Shown: positions 1 to 10,907, numbered from the stretch's first letter. The stretch: DNA of 64,000 nt from Mytilus galloprovincialis (GCF_965363235.1 NC_134840.1:57778793-57842792), one strand, 5' to 3'. The notes: generated by a model from the sequence alone, not told the origin. Made by a program: numbers and translations.

Positions 1-59
1 GTTGTAACAATGAAGGTTATCTCCTATAAGAACCCAAAATTGCTAAATGTTTTTCATCT

Positions 60-131
60 GGGGGTATAGCTCAGTGGTAGAGCATTCGACTGCAGATCGA
101 GAGGTCCCCGGTTCGAACCCGGGTGCCCCCT
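60..131 (+). tRNA. tRNA-Cys (GCA), unit 1
   Basis: A 72-nt cloverleaf can be drawn by hand. The acceptor stem pairs GGGGGTA with TGCCCCC (one G-T wobble), the anticodon stem is TTCGA/TCGAG, and the anticodon GCA lies at 92-94. The T arm is CCCGG/CCCGG around TTCGAAC, and the B-box GGTTCGAACCC is at 110-120. It is intronless with no encoded CCA. This is the only one of the four Cys copies with a fully paired acceptor stem. Confidence 0.97.
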
Positions 132-136
132 TTTTT
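131..136 (+). terminator. Pol III T-run after tRNA-Cys
   Basis: Six T residues directly follow the acceptor stem, a normal RNA polymerase III stop. The same run occurs at 1041-1046, 1951-1956 and 2861-2866. Confidence 0.85.
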
Positions 137-485
137 ACTACCCGGTAAATGATTTTTAGGTTCACTGGACTGGAGGAGAAAAAACCAAAGACAGTCCTAT
201 CATGCAACTCTGTTTTCAATGCGTCTGTGCAAATGCGTGCGTGAAGAAATCAATCGGAAAGACATACCCTTTATGTCATTTCGGAAACAATAAAATTGAG
301 CATTGAAAACAAAAAGTCCCAAAACAGTATTATGTCACTCAGTCCATAAAACGTGCCGTCTTTTCGGTAAACGTATTTCGCTCTCAACTATCCGACTATG
401 CATGTCAAAACTTGGCATCAGACGGTTACATCAAATCAAGTTGCACTTCTCGTGGAAAATGAACGAGAACTGATACAACGGCAGC

Positions 486-490
486 AAAAA
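486..490 (-). terminator. Pol III T-run after tRNA-Thr
   Basis: Read on the minus strand, five T residues stand about 29 nt past the 3' end of tRNA-Thr, implying a short 3' trailer. Matching runs are at 1396-1400, 2306-2310 and 3216-3220. Confidence 0.7.
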
Positions 491-518
491 CTTGGGGAGT
501 TGTGAATATTATCTCCTA

Positions 519-591
519 AGCCCCCAGTGAGGATCGAACTCACGACCCCTGGTTTACAAGACCAGTGCTCTAACCACTGAGCTATGGAGGC
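519..591 (-). tRNA. tRNA-Thr (TGU), unit 1
   Basis: On the minus strand the acceptor stem GCCTCCA pairs with TGGGGGC, the anticodon stem is CTGGT/ACCAG, and the anticodon loop CTTGTAA reads TGT. The T arm GTGAG/CTCAC encloses TTCGATC. The length is 73 nt including the discriminator T, with no intron. It matches the usual animal tRNA-Thr(TGT) layout and converges on the upstream tRNA-Cys. Confidence 0.97.
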
Positions 592-969
592 TCTTGCTTC
601 AGATTTGTGAAATTTCAACTCATAAAGCTAGGCCCTTTCTACTCAAAAGTGAAAACAGAAATCTTTCAAAAACATCAAAATTCAACCAAGTGGATGGAAT
701 CGTCTGCAATATTGGGATTTCAATTTCGCTGAATACACCCCAGTTCGTACCACCGAATTGAGTGCGAGGAAGTTTGCTGTTATGCAATCGAAGTCTTATC
801 AATATTGACACGTCACCTTTTCCAATTAGATCAATGAAATTGTCTGATGTGAATGACAGACCTGAAACATCCTTTTTATCTCAAACAGACTTAACTCTCA
901 ACTTGCATTGGTTGTAACAATGAAGGTTATCTCCTATAAGAACCCAAAATTGCTAAATGTTTTTCATCT

Positions 970-1041
970 GGGGTTATAGCTCAGTGGTAGAGCATTCGAC
1001 TGCAGATCGAGAGGTCCCCGGTTCGAACCCGGGTGCCCCCT
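970..1041 (+). tRNA. tRNA-Cys (GCA), unit 2, acceptor-stem variant
   Basis: Identical to the first Cys gene except that base 5 is T instead of G (GGGGTTA), giving a T-C mismatch inside the acceptor stem. Internal promoter boxes and T6 terminator are intact, so it is probably transcribed, but folding or charging may be weakened. Confidence 0.93.
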
Positions 1042-1428
1042 TTTTTACTACCTGGTAAATGATTTTTAGGTTCACTGGACTGGAGGAGAAAAAACCAAAG
1101 ACAGTCCTATCATGCAACTCTGTTTTCAATGCGTCTGTGCAAATGCGTGCGTGAAGAAATCAATCGGAAAGACATACCCTTTATGTCATTTCGGAAACAA
1201 TAAAATTGAGCATTGAAAACAAAAAGTCCCAAAACAGTATTATGTCACTCAGTCCATAAAACGTGCCGTCTTTTCGGTAAACGTATTTCGCTCTCAACTA
1301 TCCGACTATGCATGTCAAAACTTGGCATCAGACGGTTACATCAAATCAAGTTGCACTTCTCGTGGAAAATGAACGAGAACTGATACAACGGCAGCAAAAA
1401 CTTGGGGAGTTGTGAATATTATCTCCTA

Positions 1429-1501
1429 AGCCCCCAGTGAGGATCGAACTCACGACCCCTGGTTTACAAGACCAGTGCTCTAACCACTGAGCTATGGAGG
1501 C
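1429..1501 (-). tRNA. tRNA-Thr (TGU), unit 2
   Basis: Sequence identical to the unit-1 gene, including stems, anticodon and 3' trailer. Confidence 0.97.
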
Positions 1502-1879
1502 TCTTGCTTCAGATTTGTGAAATTTCAACTCATAAAGCTAGGCCCTTTCTACTCAAAAGTGAAAACAGAAATCTTTCAAAAACATCAAAATTCAACCAAG
1601 TGGATGGAATCGTCTGCAATATTGGGATTTCAATTTCGCTGAATACACCCCAGTTCGTACCACCGAATTGAGTGCGAGGAAGTTTGCTGTTATGCAATCG
1701 AAGTCTTATCAATATTGACACGTCACCTTTTCCAATTAGATCAATGAAATTGTCTGATGTGAATGACAGACCTGAAACATCCTTTTTATCTCAAACAGAC
1801 TTAACTCTCAACTTGCATTGGTTGTAACAATGAAGGTTATCTCCTATAAGAACCCAAAATTGCTAAATGTTTTTCATCT

Positions 1880-1951
1880 GGGGTTATAGCTCAGTGGTAG
1901 AGCATTCGACTGCAGATCGAGAGGTCCCCGGTTCGAACCCGGGTGCCCCCT
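1880..1951 (+). tRNA. tRNA-Cys (GCA), unit 3, acceptor-stem variant
   Basis: Carries the same base-5 T as unit 2. Everything else matches unit 1. Confidence 0.93.
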
Positions 1952-2338
1952 TTTTTACTACCCGGTAAATGATTTTTAGGTTCACTGGACTGGAGGAGAA
2001 AAAACCAAAGACAGTCCTATCATGCAACTCTGTTTTCAATGCGTCTGTGCAAATGCGTGCGTGAAGAAATCAATCGGAAAGACATACCCTTTATGTCATT
2101 TCGGAAACAATAAAATTGAGCATTGAAAACAAAAAGTCCCAAAACAGTATTATGTCACTCAGTCCATAAAACGTGCCGTCTTTTCGGTAAACGTATTTCG
2201 CTCTCAACTATCCGACTATGCATGTCAAAACTTGGCATCAGACGGTTACATCAAATCAAGTTGCACTTCTCGTGGAAAATGAACGAGAACTGATACAACG
2301 GCAGCAAAAACTTGGGGAGTTGTGAATATTATCTCCTA

Positions 2339-2411
2339 AGCCCCCAGTGAGGATCGAACTCACGACCCCTGGTTTACAAGACCAGTGCTCTAACCACTGA
2401 GCTATGGAGGC
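2339..2411 (-). tRNA. tRNA-Thr (TGU), unit 3
   Basis: Identical to the unit-1 gene. Confidence 0.97.
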
Positions 2412-2789
2412 TCTTGCTTCAGATTTGTGAAATTTCAACTCATAAAGCTAGGCCCTTTCTACTCAAAAGTGAAAACAGAAATCTTTCAAAAACATCAAAA
2501 TTCAACCAAGTGGATGGAATCGTCTGCAATATTGGGATTTCAATTTCGCTGAATACACCCCAGTTCGTACCACCGAATTGAGTGCGAGGAAGTTTGCTGT
2601 TATGCAATCGAAGTCTTATCAATATTGACACGTCACCTTTTCCAATTAGATCAATGAAATTGTCTGATGTGAATGACAGACCTGAAACATCCTTTTTATC
2701 TCAAACAGACTTAACTCTCAACTTGCATTGGTTGTAACAATGAAGGTTATCTCCTATAAGAACCCAAAATTGCTAAATGTTTTTCATCT

Positions 2790-2861
2790 GGGGTTATAGC
2801 TCAGTGGTAGAGCATTCGACTGCAGATCGAGAGGTCCCCGGTTCGAACCCGGGTGCCCCCT
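2790..2861 (+). tRNA. tRNA-Cys (GCA), unit 4, acceptor-stem variant
   Basis: Carries the base-5 T shared with units 2 and 3, so three of four visible copies have the mismatched stem. Confidence 0.93.
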
Positions 2862-3248
2862 TTTTTACTACCCGGTAAATGATTTTTAGGTTCACTGGAC
2901 TGGAGGAGAAAAAACCAAAGACAGTCCTATCATGCAACTCTGTTTTCAATGCGTCTGTGCAAATGCGTGCGTGAAGAAATCAATCGGAAAGACATACCCT
3001 TTATGTCATTTCGGAAACAATAAAATTGAGCATTGAAAACAAAAAGTCCCAAAACAGTATTATGTCACTCAGTCCATAAAACGTGCCGTCTTTTCGGTAA
3101 ACGTATTTCGCTCTCAACTATCCGACTATGCATGTCAAAACTTGGCATCAGACGGTTACATCAAATCAAGTTGCACTTCTCGTGGAAAATGAACGAGAAC
3201 TGATACAACGGCAGCAAAAACTTGGGGAGTTGTGAATATTATCTCCTA

Positions 3249-3321
3249 AGCCCCCAGTGAGGATCGAACTCACGACCCCTGGTTTACAAGACCAGTGCTC
3301 TAACCACTGAGCTATGGAGGC
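3249..3321 (-). tRNA. tRNA-Thr (TGU), unit 4 (last)
   Basis: Identical to the unit-1 gene. The repeat ends only about 40 bp upstream of it (at 3362), so its 5' flank is foreign beyond that point. Confidence 0.96.
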
Positions 3322-3362
3322 TCTTGCTTCAGATTTGTGAAATTTCAACTCATAAAGCTAGG

Positions 3363-3998
3363 ACGTTTAATAGAGACCAAATTACCTCTTTTTTTCAAAA
3401 TTCAGAGATGGAAACTTTAGAATATTTAATGGCCCTACAGATTCTATTTAATGAACAAAAAACTGAAAAACAGATGTTGGAAGATGTTTTATAGTCACAA
3501 GATGAAAAACACCAGAAGAATAAGGGACTATATTCGTGGACAACGAAAAATAAAGAATAAAGGGCGACAATTCTAACTGGAATATTAATATTCATTTCGA
3601 AATGAAGCAGAGCTCTATAATTTTTTCCGGTAAATGTAAACTAATATTTGAAATTGTTATAGTTTAAAAGATAGTTGCCATTATTAAACGTTTTACTCTG
3701 CATAATGACTACATATCGAATCCATGTGTATATAAAGTCTCAACAAAGCAGATCCGGATTTAGACCCCCCCCCCCCCCAAAAAAAAAAATCATGAAAATA
3801 AGAAAATAAAATGTAATTCATAGGTAAAATTTAAATTACTCTTTGGGTCAAAATTTGGTCCTTTAACTCTGTATTCTCATGAGCGCTCCTTGAAACATTA
3901 AATCCCGAATATGTGCATGCCGAGGGACATTTGTTAGATAACACGTAAACAAACATAATGTGCTCAGAATAGAACTATTAAACTAAGACTTCTAAATT
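3363..3998. other. Unassigned AT-rich stretch after the tRNA array
   Basis: No convincing coding or RNA signal. It contains a run of 14 C followed by about 11 A at 3765-3789. A short open frame at 3395-3595 on - has no recognisable features. Confidence 0.6.
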
Positions 3999-4275
3999 GT
4001 GAAGTTGAAATCATTCCTCCGTAAATATTACGGACGCCATCACCAGTTGGTTGACTGTTATGGGATATCCGTTGCACAAATGATAGCGGATATGTTTTTG
4101 AAAGAGGGACGAAAGATACCAAAGGGACAGTCAAACTCATAAATCTAAAACAAACTGACAACATCATGGCTAAAAATGAAAAAGACAAACAAACAACAGC
4201 ACACACGACACAACATAGAAAACTAAAGAATAAACAACACAAACCCTACCAAAAAAACTAGGGGTGATCTCAACC
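3999..4275. mobile_element. Rearranged Penelope-like 3'-end fragments
   Basis: Bases 3999-4100 (+) match the end of the reverse-transcriptase reading frame of the Penelope-like copies near 31.6 and 33.9 kb. At 4101 the sequence switches to the 3' terminus of the same family on the minus strand (about 4101-4275), so two pieces are joined head to head. Broken, old and partial. Confidence 0.65.
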
Positions 4276-4550
4276 TTCTGAACCTTTTCTTCCATTAATG
4301 ACGCCTTTTGACGCCTGTGTAGTACCTCAGTTGAAATTCGTTGACGACGAAATGTCGGCATTAGACTTTAAAGTTAGTACAATTTGTATCTTATATGAAA
4401 AGGATATTCATGAGAATATCTGACTTAAATTTATTTGATGAAATATTTGTTTTTCGCAATTCATTAATACTTTAAAGCCTATTTGCAGCATTTTACTGAA
4501 AAATCTTATGCGAATCAAGAATGCAAAAAAAAAAAATCAATTTAAGTAAG
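4276..4550. other. Short unassigned spacer
   Basis: AT-rich with an A-run near 4526-4538. Nothing recognisable. Confidence 0.5.
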
Positions 4551-4572
4551 GGTAACTATAATCCCTTCTCGT

Positions 4573-4795
4573 TTTCACGACTGTGACCTATCGAATTAAA
4601 CTTATTACCGGAATTTTACTAGCAAGAGCAACACGACGGGTGTCACATCAGAAGCAGAATATGCTTACCCTCCCCAGAACACTAGGTATTATCCAAGTTT
4701 TAGGTGGGGTTCAAGTTGTCCTGTCTTTAGTTTTCTATGTTGTGTTTGTGTACCATTGTTGTTTTCAGACCGAATGTTAATGAGTGTCCCTTATT
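4573..4795 (+). mobile_element. Penelope-like 3'UTR fragment
   Basis: Begins with a diverged form of the words TGTGACCTACCGAATTA and AACACGACGGGTG that open the 3'UTR of the Penelope-like family seen at 12222, 31684 and 33770. It is more diverged than those copies and lacks their last ~60 bp. Confidence 0.65.
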
Positions 4796-5189
4796 TTAAG
4801 TTCATAGGGGATTGACTTGTTTAAATAGTCATTTCATCTATTTAGTATGTATGCTCTCCATTAAAGGAAATTCATAATATTTTATTTCAAAAATTGTAGT
4901 CTGAACTTCTATCACTTCAAACTACAGAGAGTCTGAAAAGACAATATTTTACTCGACTAGTCTCGACATTTTCTCGACAGTAACTTTACTGTACTTAATT
5001 TTACTCGACTTTGGTCTCGACTTTACCTAATAAGACTGATTCAGTACTAAAAGAGTCAGTACTAGGTGATCTTGGTGTAGTCTGAAATGGTCTCGACCAA
5101 GGCTCGACCAGTCTCGGTTCAGTCTCGACAAGTCTTGACCTTTAAATTTAGTCTTCCCAGCCCATTTAACTAAACTATATATTGCTCTT

Positions 5190-6870
5190 ACAAAATTCCA
5201 GGTTATTTCATTTGGTTCATTGCTGTGAAATTAAAAAATATATATATATTAATTGGCAAAAAAAAAGCGAGAATTTCAGTTCTGATTAAATTCAGATAGT
5301 CATCTTTAATTATTTCTATAACTTTTCAAAATCAATTTTCATTTCATAAACTCTACAGCTATCTAGATAAAAAAAACCATATATATATATTAATAGACAA
5401 CAATGAATTTTAAGTCGAACTGAATTCAGATACTTGTAGTCAACTTTAAATTTGTTTATGACTTTTTGAAATTAACTTTGATTTTCATAAAATTAAACAG
5501 CTATATAAGTTATATATTGATCTGAATGAATCCCAGGTCGTTACGTATTTTGATGTATTGCTGTCAACTTTAAGGATTAAATAAATATAGGTAAAAAAAA
5601 AAAAAAAAAAAAAAAAAACTAGAATTAGCAGTTCGGACTTATATAGCTTTTTCAAAGCAACTTGGATTTTCGTGAAAACTATATAGCTATCTCAGTTGTA
5701 TATTGATCTTACTGAAACCAATTCAAAACATACAAAAAAATACAAAACAACCTGGCATTTTATAAGATAAATATAAATTCTAATATGACGACCTATTCTC
5801 GTCAAACAGTATAATCAAAATATATCTACACAATAAAAGGGTAGGGTAAAATAATCGAATATAAATGCCCAAGCCATGGTTAAATGAAAACAAATCCACG
5901 GCTGCCATGATTTATTTCTCAAGTAAAGATAAATAAAAAATTTGATGAAAATCCTAGCTGGTTTGAAAAAGTTATAATTTTTTTTTAAAATTACACCTTT
6001 GTTTTGTTAATTCAAGAAGTTAACATAATCATCATAAAAGAACTTTCATAGCAATCCTTGATAACCTTTAAAAAAATGAAATGTATTACAAAGTTACAGT
6101 AAAAATTCATTTCAATCAAATTTAAATATTTTTTTGTCAAAATTAAAGACTTGGCATTACAAGATGCTCTTTAATAATGTTTAATTACACATCAGTACAA
6201 ATGTATTTAACAGGTAAAAAGAAAGCCATATTTTCTTAAACTAATATTTTATTTATCTAGTGAATTCAAAAGGCCTTGCGATTTAAGTTAAACAGGATGT
6301 TGCAATTTTGAATGAATGTTATTTAGAATAATTACTCTGTGATCTTTTTAATGAGTTTGCCTCAATCAGGAGGTATTGCTATATACTTCACCACTGATCA
6401 GAAGAACAATTTTGATTAATTTTTTAACTTTATTTACCCCTTTTTCATATATATTATATATACTACATCCCAAATTATAAGAAAAGGTATATTTCCAATA
6501 TAAGGTTAAACATTTCAGTGATTTAGTTGGCTGTTGTTACCTCAGTAAAACGATAATCATTTTATAACTATTGTATGTACCTATGAAACCTATTTTATTG
6601 TGGCTGTTGTCATGTCAGTTAGAAAATAAGTTTATTTTCAGAGTTAAATGTTTGAGTTTAAACTGAATTCTGATAGTCATCTTCAAATCTTTTATAACTT
6701 TTTCAAATCAGCTTGGATTTTCATCTTATTTTTCAGATATCTTTATTATATATTTATCTAACCGAATGCCAGGTTGCTTTGTGTTTTGATTGAGTGCTGT
6801 CAAAGTAAATGACTGAGTAAATAGGTATTAAAAAGCTAAAATTTTCAGTTTTGACTAAATTCAGATAAAT
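5190..6870 (+). repeat. Degenerate ~190-bp repeats, forward arm
   Basis: Several copies share an ordered set of words: TTCAGATAGTCATCTTTAA, a line like TATAACTTTTTCAAATCA, ACAGCTATCT, and a stretch about TTTGACAGCAATAA in reverse. The copies differ by many substitutions and gaps. An A-run lies at about 5594-5618. No coding. Confidence 0.6.
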
Positions 6871-6959
6871 AAAATGTACCTATGATTTAAATATTTAAAT
6901 TTGACAGCAATAAATAAAATTACCAAATAAAATGGTATTTTGTAAGATAAATATATAAT

Positions 6960-8540
6960 GGAGTTAGATGTAAATTTTGATGAAAAACTAAGTTGCTTTG
7001 AAATTCTATAAAAAAAAATGAAGATGGCTATCTAAATTTAGTCCGAACAGAAAATTATAGCTTTTTTCATACCTTGATTAATTAAATCCTAAGAGTTGAC
7101 AGCAATATGCCAAACAACAGAACAACCTGAGATTCAGTAAGATCAATATACAACTAAGATAGCTGTATAGTTTTATGAAAACCCAAGTAAACTTGAATAA
7201 ATTGGCTCACCGAGCGCATAAAGCTGGATACAACCGCAGAGAAGGTCAACCCTTAAAAGTTGGGACAAAAATAGACACAATATTTGCGTTTAAAGACAGG
7301 TCTGGAAATTTGGATTGTAATTAAATATTTGACACATAATAAGTTTCTGACACAGAATAACTGTAGTCAAAGAGCTTATAATTGATTATATGATTTGAAT
7401 GCAAATTTAATATTTTGCTTTTGTGCAATACATATACTGTAGCGAATTTACCCCCCCCCCCTCCAAAAAAAAAAAACAAACAAACAAAAAAACAAACAAA
7501 AACAAACCAACCCTTTTTTTACTCCCATTTTTTGTTTTACAAATAAATATAATATTTGAAGAAATTTTCTTTTTTATTTCTGTAATTTGAGAAAAATTGT
7601 CCCCACCTCTCAACATTGTTTTCTAACCAAACCCCCAATTTGTTTAACCCCCTTCCTTTCCTCAAAAAGACATAAGACAATACAACTTTTCTTTATAACA
7701 AAACCATTGCAAGAGAGGTAACTCTTAACGCAAAAAAAATCACAACCAAACAGATGATATTGATCACTTATAAACAAATATATTACCACTGAACCCTTTG
7801 ATGTACACTATTACCATATTATATATACTTCCGTCACAAAATTTGATGTTTCTAGAAACAGCTAAAAAGCAATTCAAACTAGAACTTGCCCCTAATTTCT
7901 AAACGGTTTGAGCCATTATAGCTTATTTAATTACCCATCAATCAAATCCTAGAATTTAACAGCAATAAACCAGAATACAAAACAACCTGACATTCTATTA
8001 ATCAATTTATAATTGCGATAGCTGTACATTTTGATGAAAATTCAAGTTGATTTTAAAAAGTTATATTTTTCTTTAAAGATGACTATCTGAATTCAGTTCA
8101 CAAATTCCCTTTCTTACCTATTTTAATTTAATCCTTACATTTGACAGCAATACACCAAACTACATAACGAACTGGGATTCAGTAAGATAAATTTATAACT
8201 TATATAGCTGTTTGGTTTTATGAAAATTCAAGTTAATTTGAAAAAGTAATAAAGAAATTAAAATTTGACTATCTGAATTCAGTCCGACTGAAAATTCTTG
8301 CTGTTTTTAACTATTTATTAAATCTTCAAATTCGACAACAATAAATTAAACTACCAAACAACCTGAATTCTGTAAGATGAAATATAAGTAGAGATAGCTG
8401 TACAATTTTATTTAAATCCAAGTTGATTTGAAAAAGTTATAGAAAAAATTAAAGACGACTATCTGAATTTAATTAAAACTGAAAATTCTTGCTTTTTTTA
8501 CCTATTCATTTAATTTCACTTTCACAGAAACTACCAAATA
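6960..8540 (-). repeat. Degenerate ~190-bp repeats, reverse arm
   Basis: The same repeat as in the forward arm, now inverted. The clearest pair starts at about 8288 and 8481 (193 bp apart), each with GAAAATTCTTGCT, then ACAACCTG, TAGCTGTACA and GACTATCTGAATT. Together the arms make a broken palindrome of about 3.3 kb. The stretch 7200-7900 inside it is a unique-looking spacer with C and A runs near 7451-7500. Confidence 0.6.
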
Positions 8541-8596
8541 ACTCGTCGGGTCCACGGAAAACAATGTTCATCATTATTTACAATCTCGTTGTCATA

Positions 8597-8943
8597 CTAG
8601 TCCATTGGTTCTTTCATCTCAATGGCTAAGTTATGCAAGACTGCACATGCCATTATAATCTTAAAAACTTTTTCTGGGTGCATTCTGATTCCCTGATGTA
8701 GACAACTGAACTTCTCCACCAACCAAATGTCCGTTCAATGCAGCAACTCATGGCATGGCTCTGTTGGTCTCATATACGGTGTCATAAGAAAACTCCTTCA
8801 CGCATATCCACTGTCACCTAGGATCAACCCACCTTGCACTGACAGGTGGAATTCTTCTAAATGGGTGCACACTTGCAAACATCCCATAATGTGACTGTCG
8901 TGTACGCTTTCTGACCACCTAGCTACAGCGTTTGTAAATTTAC
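8597..8943 (-). pseudogene. PIF/Harbinger (HARBI1-like) transposase, C-terminal exon, degraded
   Basis: Minus-strand translation gives FTNAVARWSESVHDSHIMG, then LILGDSGY, FLMTPY, and near the end MACAVLHNLAIEMKEPMD before a stop. These are signature blocks of the DDE transposase of PIF/Harbinger and its domesticated relative HARBI1: the second catalytic Asp lies in SVHD, and the IERTFGWW block with the catalytic Glu is readable in a shifted frame near 8750. A good acceptor (TTTTTCAG) precedes the exon at 8944-8946. In-frame stops follow the GDSGYA block and the H of the next block, and a frameshift separates them from the catalytic Glu, so the protein is dead. The exon carrying the first catalytic Asp was not found. 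Confidence 0.75.
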
Positions 8944-9475
8944 CTGAAAAACAAATTTGATTTACACGTAGTTCAAGCATAAAAAGTCAGTCCCATTAAA
9001 TGTATACGATTCTGCAGCTTCCGAACGCTTAACGTTAATTACAGAATAGTTATTGAAAAACACAATCTTACGGGCAGTTCATATATCACGATAATGACCA
9101 GTTTTTAAATAACTATTATGTTTATTTCATTGAGGAACCATGTTTTTAAAAATTCTCATAAATTCAAATTGTTCAAAACAAACTCGAGTTATTGTACAAT
9201 TTCTATACGAAAAAGTGAAGACCAGTCATAGTGATAACTATAAGTCACTACCATTCATGTAAGCGCAATTTTTCAGTTTCAGTTTATGAAAACAAAATAA
9301 TGTAAACAATTCAACAACTTCAATAAAAATTGAAATCAGGAAAATGTGGGACATCTCTCTGAATAGAGAAACCGTGCGCCCCATCGGTCTTTAACAAATA
9401 AATTTAACGACCAGTTTTCCGGTCCATTTTTTTTCTGTTAAAGATCGATAGAAATTATTAATGAGTCTTGTCTTG

Positions 9476-9511
<36 letters not shown>

Positions 9512-10244
9512 GGCAAATTATCATAAAACTATCATAAAACTATACAGGAGAAACAAATCTAATCTACTACTAAACGAGCGATCAAGGCAATATTTCAATA
9601 GTCAATTCAGATAGTCAGAGATTTTGGGCCCTGCTGATAAATAATAATTGTCTGAGATAGGAGGCGTCGGACAGGGCGGACGATGGTACGGGGGTAGAGG
9701 TAGTAGGTGGAGAGGTCGAAAAGCGGGGTAAAGGGGCGGGATCGGTGCATGGAGAATTATCGAAATGTTCAACGGGCAAATTAAAAAAGGGGGAGGTCCG
9801 AGGAAACGGGGTTTTAGGTGCCGGGAGTAATGATGGAAGGGAAGTGGGGTTAAGTTTGGGTTAAGGAACGTCCTTGCCGCCGACAGTTCAATTGAACTAT
9901 ACAAGTAGATTGGCGGTATTTGTTTTTAAAAATCCCAAAAGGAACCTCATTTACCATGGGAGTTGTTTCTCTTTATACATTCATTTGTGTGTGGAAAAAA
10001 GAAAAACAAAGATTTGGGTGAAACGATACGACTTTTTGACGATTTCCTTGGATTGTCATGTGTTTATCAACCAAGAACATTACATTTCTGTTACAATTAT
10101 CTGTAAAATGTGTAGGATACTTCTTTACGTAGTGAAATGTGTTTAAACTTTGAGAAATATCACACTGCATGCAAAATTATTTTGTTTTCGTTTAAACTTT
10201 GAGAAATATCACACTGCATGCAAAATTATTTTGTTTTCGGTTAC
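8944..10244. other. Region between the Harbinger exons
   Basis: The middle third of the transposase should lie here, but I find no trace in any frame, so it is lost or beyond recognition. The stretch contains a (GTCT)n microsatellite at 9465-9512 and an unusually GC-rich patch at 9640-9870. A 49-bp sequence is tandemly doubled at 10142-10190 and 10191-10239, next to the splice donor. Confidence 0.6.
9465..9512. repeat. (TTGTC)n/(TGTC)n microsatellite
   Basis: A short run of TTGTC units grades into about eight TGTC units. Confidence 0.9.
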
Positions 10245-10460
10245 CTGCATCTCTGCACTGAGAGACTGACTTCTCTGGGTAGGATGTTCGATGTCCTTCC
10301 GCATTATGTCGGTGATCCTTATGATCGAATTTGTCCCGAATCTGTACCTTGCTCGGAGCTCCTTGTCTGTGAGGTCATCTAATTTAAGTAGCCTTTTTCT
10401 ATATTTTCTAGGTGGCTTTGGATCGTGCAATATATTTCCAACCAACAGCATTTCCTCCAT
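10245..10460 (-). pseudogene. PIF/Harbinger (HARBI1-like) transposase, N-terminal exon
   Basis: The minus-strand frame opens MEEMLLVGNILHDPKPPRKY and continues with LRARYRFGTNSIIRITDI and HPTQRSQSLSAEMQ, the N-terminal helical region shared by HARBI1 and Harbinger transposases (the family pattern is L-R-x-R-Y-R-F-G then P-T-x-R-S). It ends exactly at a consensus donor, ATGCAG|GTAACC, at 10245/10244. This exon has no stop, unlike the C-terminal exon. It is upstream of that exon on the same strand, so they are read as one gene with a missing middle. Confidence 0.72.
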
Positions 10461-10907
10461 TTTAAACTCCCTATTGAAAATTTAAAAGTGCCCCCCCTTA
10501 CCACTTTTAACTTTACGTAACGTTAATTCACATTTAAACGTTATTTAACTCTAATAAACCTTTGTGCAACAGAAATAACGGTCATTTAATTTTAATTGAG
10601 GTTTAGAATATATTTAACTAGTACTTAAAGTTAAATGACGTTTGTGCAACCCAGTCCAGGAATTTTGTAAGAGCTTTTTCTAAATTAGTTAAATGGGCTG
10701 ATTCAGACTGGTCAAGACTGAATTCGAAGGTCAGGACTATTCGAAAAAGGTCGAGACTGAAGAGAGACTGGTTGAGACAGGTCCCAGTAAAGTAAATCCA
10801 GCTATGCGTTTTGCATGCATGGTACTTATAAAGTATTATTTTCCTTTTTTTATCAAATGCTTTTGTACACAGATAATATATCACACATATATTATTTCAA
10901 TATAAAA

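Larger units (their letters stand above)
1..3362. repeat. 910-bp tandem repeat array carrying a tRNA-Cys / tRNA-Thr pair
   Basis: The same 910-bp sequence repeats head to tail from base 1 and breaks off at 3362, where the common sequence changes after the word AAAGCTAGG. About 3.7 units are visible and the array very probably continues left of the window. The copies are nearly identical; by eye I found only one T/C difference near 1053 and one G/T difference inside tRNA-Cys. Each unit carries tRNA-Cys on + and tRNA-Thr on -, pointing toward each other about 390 bp apart. Such uniformity implies recent amplification or active homogenisation. Two short open frames per unit overlap the tRNA or its flank and show no protein character. 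Confidence 0.98.
5062..10790. mobile_element. Large TIR element with Harbinger-type transposase remnant
   Basis: The left end (about 5062-5215) and right end (about 10640-10790) are imperfect inverted repeats. Both carry repeated GTCTCGACC words, then CAGCCCATTTAACTAA, then GCTCTTACAAAATTCC in the same order on opposite strands. Inside lie opposed arrays of a ~190-bp repeat (about 5190-8540) and a degraded PIF/Harbinger-like gene on - (8597-10460). I infer one ~5.7 kb transposon. The exact termini and target duplication are not clear, and the transposase could instead be a separate insertion. GTCTCGAC words continue outward to about 4930, so the true left end may lie further out. Confidence 0.6.

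Noticed and set aside
436-811. Open frames of 60 and 63 codons repeated in every 910-bp unit
   Set aside because: They overlap tRNA-Thr or its flank on the same strand; the residues simply translate the tRNA (for example SIAQWLEHWSCKPG is the familiar false translation of a tRNA gene).
1-3362. Regularly spaced repeats as a CRISPR-like array
   Set aside because: The whole 910-bp unit is repeated, not a short repeat with variable spacers, and the setting is eukaryotic.
9602-9904. 100-codon Pro/Leu-rich frame on -
   Set aside because: Arises from the GC-rich patch with GGGGTA-like words; no start context, no domain, and nothing similar in the expected Harbinger middle exon.
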